This document shows positions 62,074 to 64,000 of a DNA stretch of 64,000 bases, piece by piece. The position numbers and the translations under genes were made by a program. The notes under the pieces were generated by a model. That model did not search any database and was not told the origin of the DNA. It saw only the letters and a list, made by a program, of their open reading frames with translations. The stretch's first letter is position 1. Each line of letters opens with the position of its first letter. Location: the NCBI GenBank assembly GCA_012519845.1, contig JAAYPK010000008.1, positions 1-64,000 of the forward strand, in the 5' to 3' direction. The DNA comes from Clostridiales bacterium. GTDB lineage: Bacteria > Bacillota > Clostridia > Clostridiales > Clostridiaceae.

Positions 62074-62720
62074 CAATAATATCACCATCAATTTTATCAG
62101 CAGATTTTTCAAATTTAGGAGAAGATGTGAAAAGAGTATCCGAAGCAGGAGCAGAATGGATTCATATAGATGTTATGGATGGAAATTTTGTTCCTAATAT
62201 TTCTTTTGGAATGCCAATAATAAAGGCTATTAGAGATAAATCTGATAAACTTTTTGATGTTCATTTAATGATAAATGAACCTGGAAGATTTATTGATGAT
62301 TTTATTTCAGCAGGAGCTGATTTAATTACAATTCATTATGAATCTGAAAAACACATAGACAGAACTATTCAATATATAAAATCAAAGGGAATTAAAGTAG
62401 GGCTTGCGCTTAATCCTGGCACTTCAACCTCTCTTATTAAAGATTTGATCCAAGAATTAGATATGGTATTAATAATGTCAGTAAATCCTGGATTTGGAGG
62501 ACAAAAATTCATTCCATATGCTATAAATAAGATTAAAGAAATAAAGGAATTTAGTAGATTGTATAATAAAAATCTATTAATCCAAGTAGATGGAGGAATA
62601 GATGCTAACAATATTAAAGAAGTAGTTGAAGCTGGAGCCAATGTAATTGTTGCTGGATCTGCAGTTTTTAAAAATAACAATATAGAAGAAAATATAAAAA
62701 ACTTAAAGGAAGCAATATAA
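62070..62720 (+). CDS. rpe: Ribulose-phosphate 3-epimerase
   Basis: A 216-residue TIM-barrel enzyme of the pentose phosphate pathway. Motifs: [23 protein letters not shown] (about 31-42), [10 protein letters not shown] and VDGGIDANN. Translational coupling with rsgA (ATGA) and with thiN (one shared base) shows a single transcript. Confidence 0.96.
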   Translation: MTIISPSILSADFSNLGEDVKRVSEAGAEWIHIDVMDGNFVPNISFGMPIIKAIRDKSDKLFDVHLMINEPGRFIDDFISAGADLITIHYESEKHIDRTIQYIKSKGIKVGLALNPGTSTSLIKDLIQELDMVLIMSVNPGFGGQKFIPYAINKIKEIKEFSRLYNKNLLIQVDGGIDANNIKEVVEAGANVIVAGSAVFKNNNIEENIKNLKEAI

Positions 62721-63358
62721 TGAGAGCAATAATAGTAACTGGGGGGAATCCACCATCTAAGGAATTATTAAATAGATTTATAAATAAAGACACTGATATA
62801 ATAATTGGGGTTGATAAGGGTTGTGAAGCCTTATATAAATATAATATAAAACCAACATTTATATTAGGAGATTTTGATTCTGCTTCAAAAGAAACTGTAG
62901 AGTATTTTGCTAATAATAAAATAAAAATCGAAAGATTTTCACCAGAAAAAGACTATACAGATACTCATTTAGGAATAAAAAAAGCTCTTGAAGAAGGAGC
63001 TAAGGAAATTTTACTGTTTGGTGCTACAGGAACAAGAATAGATCATACTTTAGGAAATATTGGGTTAATGCTTATGGCAAAGGAAAATAACATTAACATT
63101 GAGATTATAGATGATCATAACAGGGCTTTTTTAGTAAATAAACAGGCAGTGTTAAAAGGAAAATATGGAGAAGTAATAAGTTTTCATGCTTTAAGTAGTG
63201 TTGTAAAAAATTTTACAATAAGTGGTGGGAAATATGATTTAGAAGGCTATGATATGAAATTTCTTGAGCCAAGAGCAATTTGTAATGAGTTTTTAGATGG
63301 GGATATTAATATTTCTTTTGATTCAGGAGTAATTATGGTAATTTATCCTTTAGATTAA
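62720..63358 (+). CDS. thiN: Thiamine pyrophosphokinase
   Basis: A 212-residue enzyme making thiamine diphosphate from thiamine and ATP. Motifs are GVDKGCEAL (about 33-41), ILGDFDSA (about 53-60), and FSPEKDYTDTHLGI, with GATGTRIDHTLGN in the second half. It follows rpe as in B. subtilis (yloS). spoVM begins 69 bases later. Confidence 0.94.
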   Translation: MRAIIVTGGNPPSKELLNRFINKDTDIIIGVDKGCEALYKYNIKPTFILGDFDSASKETVEYFANNKIKIERFSPEKDYTDTHLGIKKALEEGAKEILLFGATGTRIDHTLGNIGLMLMAKENNINIEIIDDHNRAFLVNKQAVLKGKYGEVISFHALSSVVKNFTISGGKYDLEGYDMKFLEPRAICNEFLDGDINISFDSGVIMVIYPLD

Positions 63359-63427
63359 AAATAAAAGTCTAATTCAATAAAGTTCCTGCATAATATATAG
63401 TGTATATAAATTTTAAGGCAGGAGAAA

Positions 63428-63499
63428 ATGAGAATAATAACCATAAAGTTACCAAAATTTCTTTCTAATTTTATAAAATTTTTTAGAAGAAAAAAATAA
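63428..63499 (+). CDS. spoVM: Stage V sporulation protein M (SpoVM)
   Basis: A 23-residue amphipathic peptide with the SpoVM core TIKLPKFL after a short N-terminus, then SNFIKFFRRKK. In B. subtilis the 26-residue SpoVM inserts in the outer forespore membrane, senses its curvature and recruits SpoIVA. Position between thiN and rpmB is the same. ATG 63428 follows GGCAGGAGAAA. A CATAATAT word at 63389-63396 could be a sigma-E -10 but the -35 is poor. Too short for standard gene finders. Confidence 0.92.
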   Translation: MRIITIKLPKFLSNFIKFFRRKK

Positions 63500-63505
63500 C
63501 TACAT

Positions 63506-63541
63506 AAAAAAATGCAATAGCCTTGGCAATTGCATTTTTTT
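63506..63541. terminator. Bidirectional terminator between spoVM and rpmB
   Basis: A perfect 13-bp stem, AAAAAAATGCAAT at 63506-63518 with ATTGCATTTTTTT at 63529-63541. T-runs exist on both strands, so it serves spoVM (+) and rpmB (-). Confidence 0.9.
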
Positions 63542-63549
63542 ATTTGAAC

Positions 63550-63741
63550 TTATATTGCTCTTTGAACCTTTCCAGATCTAAGGCATCTTGTGCACACATG
63601 AACTGTTTTAGGTGATCCATTAACTAAAGCTTTAACTCTCTTTATGTTAGGAGCCCAAGTTCTCTTTGATTGACGATGTGAATGGCTGAATTGAGCACCT
63701 GCTACAACACCTTTACCACATACTTCGCATTTTCTTGACAC
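63550..63741 (-). CDS. rpmB: 50S ribosomal protein L28
   Basis: A 63-residue ribosomal protein, the only gene on the minus strand in the window. Cysteine pairs C5/C8 (CEVC) and C50/C53 (CTRC) mark the zinc-binding form. GTG at 63741 is preceded on its strand by AAGGAGGTG, and the protein then begins as other L28 proteins do; the longer frame to 63804 is unlikely. Divergent to yloU, as in B. subtilis. Confidence 0.96.
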   Translation of the reverse strand: MSRKCEVCGKGVVAGAQFSHSHRQSKRTWAPNIKRVKALVNGSPKTVHVCTRCLRSGKVQRAI

Positions 63742-63794
63742 TTGAAAACACCTCCTTATATACCGAAGATTATTCTCTTCATAGGACAAATAAG

Positions 63795-63824
63795 ATTTTA
63801 CCACAAATTACTCAGTACATGCAA
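63795..63824 (-). promoter_or_regulatory. Putative promoter of rpmB
   Basis: On the minus strand TTGCAT (63824-63819) and TAAAAT (63800-63795) are 18 bp apart, about 53 bases before the GTG start. Fair match to sigma-A. Confidence 0.5.
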
Positions 63825-63862
63825 GTAAAATATTAAATCAATGTTCATAATAGTAAAATTCC

Positions 63863-63891
63863 TTGAATAAATGTTTATTCTGGGCTACAAT
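63863..63891 (+). promoter_or_regulatory. Putative sigma-A promoter of yloU
   Basis: TTGAAT (63863-63868) and TACAAT (63886-63891) with a 17-bp spacer, 32 bases before ATG 63924. Confidence 0.65.
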
Positions 63892-63923
63892 AGAGTATAG
63901 GAAAATTTAGAGGAGGAATAATC

Positions 63924-64000
63924 ATGGTAGGTTTTTCTAATGAAAATGGTGACATCAACTACTCAGACGAAGTTATTGGAAAGATAGTTGGATTATCAAC
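63924..64000 (+). CDS. yloU: Asp23/Gls24-family protein YloU, 5' part
   Basis: The first 25 codons are inside the window, starting at ATG 63924 behind AGAGGAGGAATA. The sequence INYSDEVIGKIVGLS matches the start of Asp23/Gls24 (DUF322) proteins, and the gene follows rpmB divergently as in B. subtilis, where yloV is next. Such proteins act in envelope stress or with fatty-acid kinase partners, but exact function is uncertain. It continues past the right edge. Confidence 0.85.
   Translation, partial: MVGFSNENGDINYSDEVIGKIVGLS

Noticed and set aside
1-64000. CRISPR arrays, tRNA or rRNA genes, insertion sequences, prophage
   Set aside because: No regular direct-repeat array, no cloverleaf or rRNA motif, and no transposase or integrase was recognised on either strand.

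Overview
The window is a stretch of a low-GC, endospore-forming Firmicute chromosome, almost certainly a Clostridium species or close relative. The basis is strong A+T bias, AGGAGG-type ribosome sites with frequent TTG/GTG starts, a full set of sporulation genes (spoIIGA, sigE, sigG, sigK, spoIVA, spoVM, ylmC-like), a clostridial NifS/IscU pair and a clostridial DUF512 radical-SAM gene. No phage, insertion sequence, CRISPR array, tRNA or rRNA was seen. Every gene is on the + strand except rpmB near the right end, so the region is one long co-oriented block.

Layout. 1-3.4 kb: end of an unknown gene, then an overlapping unit of an anchored protein, a YtrA-type GntR repressor, an ABC ATPase and a permease, followed by a 58-residue Cys/Arg and Gly/Phe/Trp-rich small protein. 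3.5-6.4 kb: a pseudouridine synthase, an RpiR-type regulator and an orphan 313-residue protein. 6.5-9.7 kb: iscR-iscS-iscU-mnmA for Fe-S assembly and tRNA thiolation. 9.9-22.7 kb: PRC-barrel protein, AI-2E-type permease, T-box-controlled alaS, ireB, ruvX, a DUF1292 protein, fur-type regulator, RNase J, typA, mltG, trmR and trhP, much of it in the order known from the B. subtilis yrr region. 22.7-26.2 kb: class B PBP, sigK and pilT. 26.5-33.3 kb: ftsA-ftsZ, spoIIGA-sigE-sigG, ylmC-like, nrdR and pgeF, the classic division/sporulation cluster. 33.3-40.0 kb: phoP-phoR and pstS-C-A-B-phoU for phosphate sensing and uptake. 40.1-48.3 kb: a candidate structured RNA or small repeat element, DUF512 protein, der, gpsA, a phospholipase-C-like protein, a decayed MFS transporter, spoIVA and asparaginase. 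48.4-64 kb: yicC-remA-gmk-rpoZ-coaBC-priA-def-fmt-yugP-rsmB-rlmN-prpC-prkC-rsgA-rpe-thiN-spoVM, then divergent rpmB and yloU. Apart from the yugP-type gene this follows the B. subtilis ylo cluster.

Most genes are housekeeping and well conserved. The less ordinary material lies between genes or is too small for routine gene calling: the 58-residue protein and the repeats flanking it, a 128-base element with four nested pairs of complementary arms after phoU, a perfect palindrome across the promoter of the DUF512 gene, hairpins at the ribosome sites of ireB and the PBP gene, a good sigma-F-type promoter before sigG, and the 23-residue spoVM. No convincing new multi-gene system was found. The 58-residue protein and the phoU-distal element are the best candidates for something undescribed.
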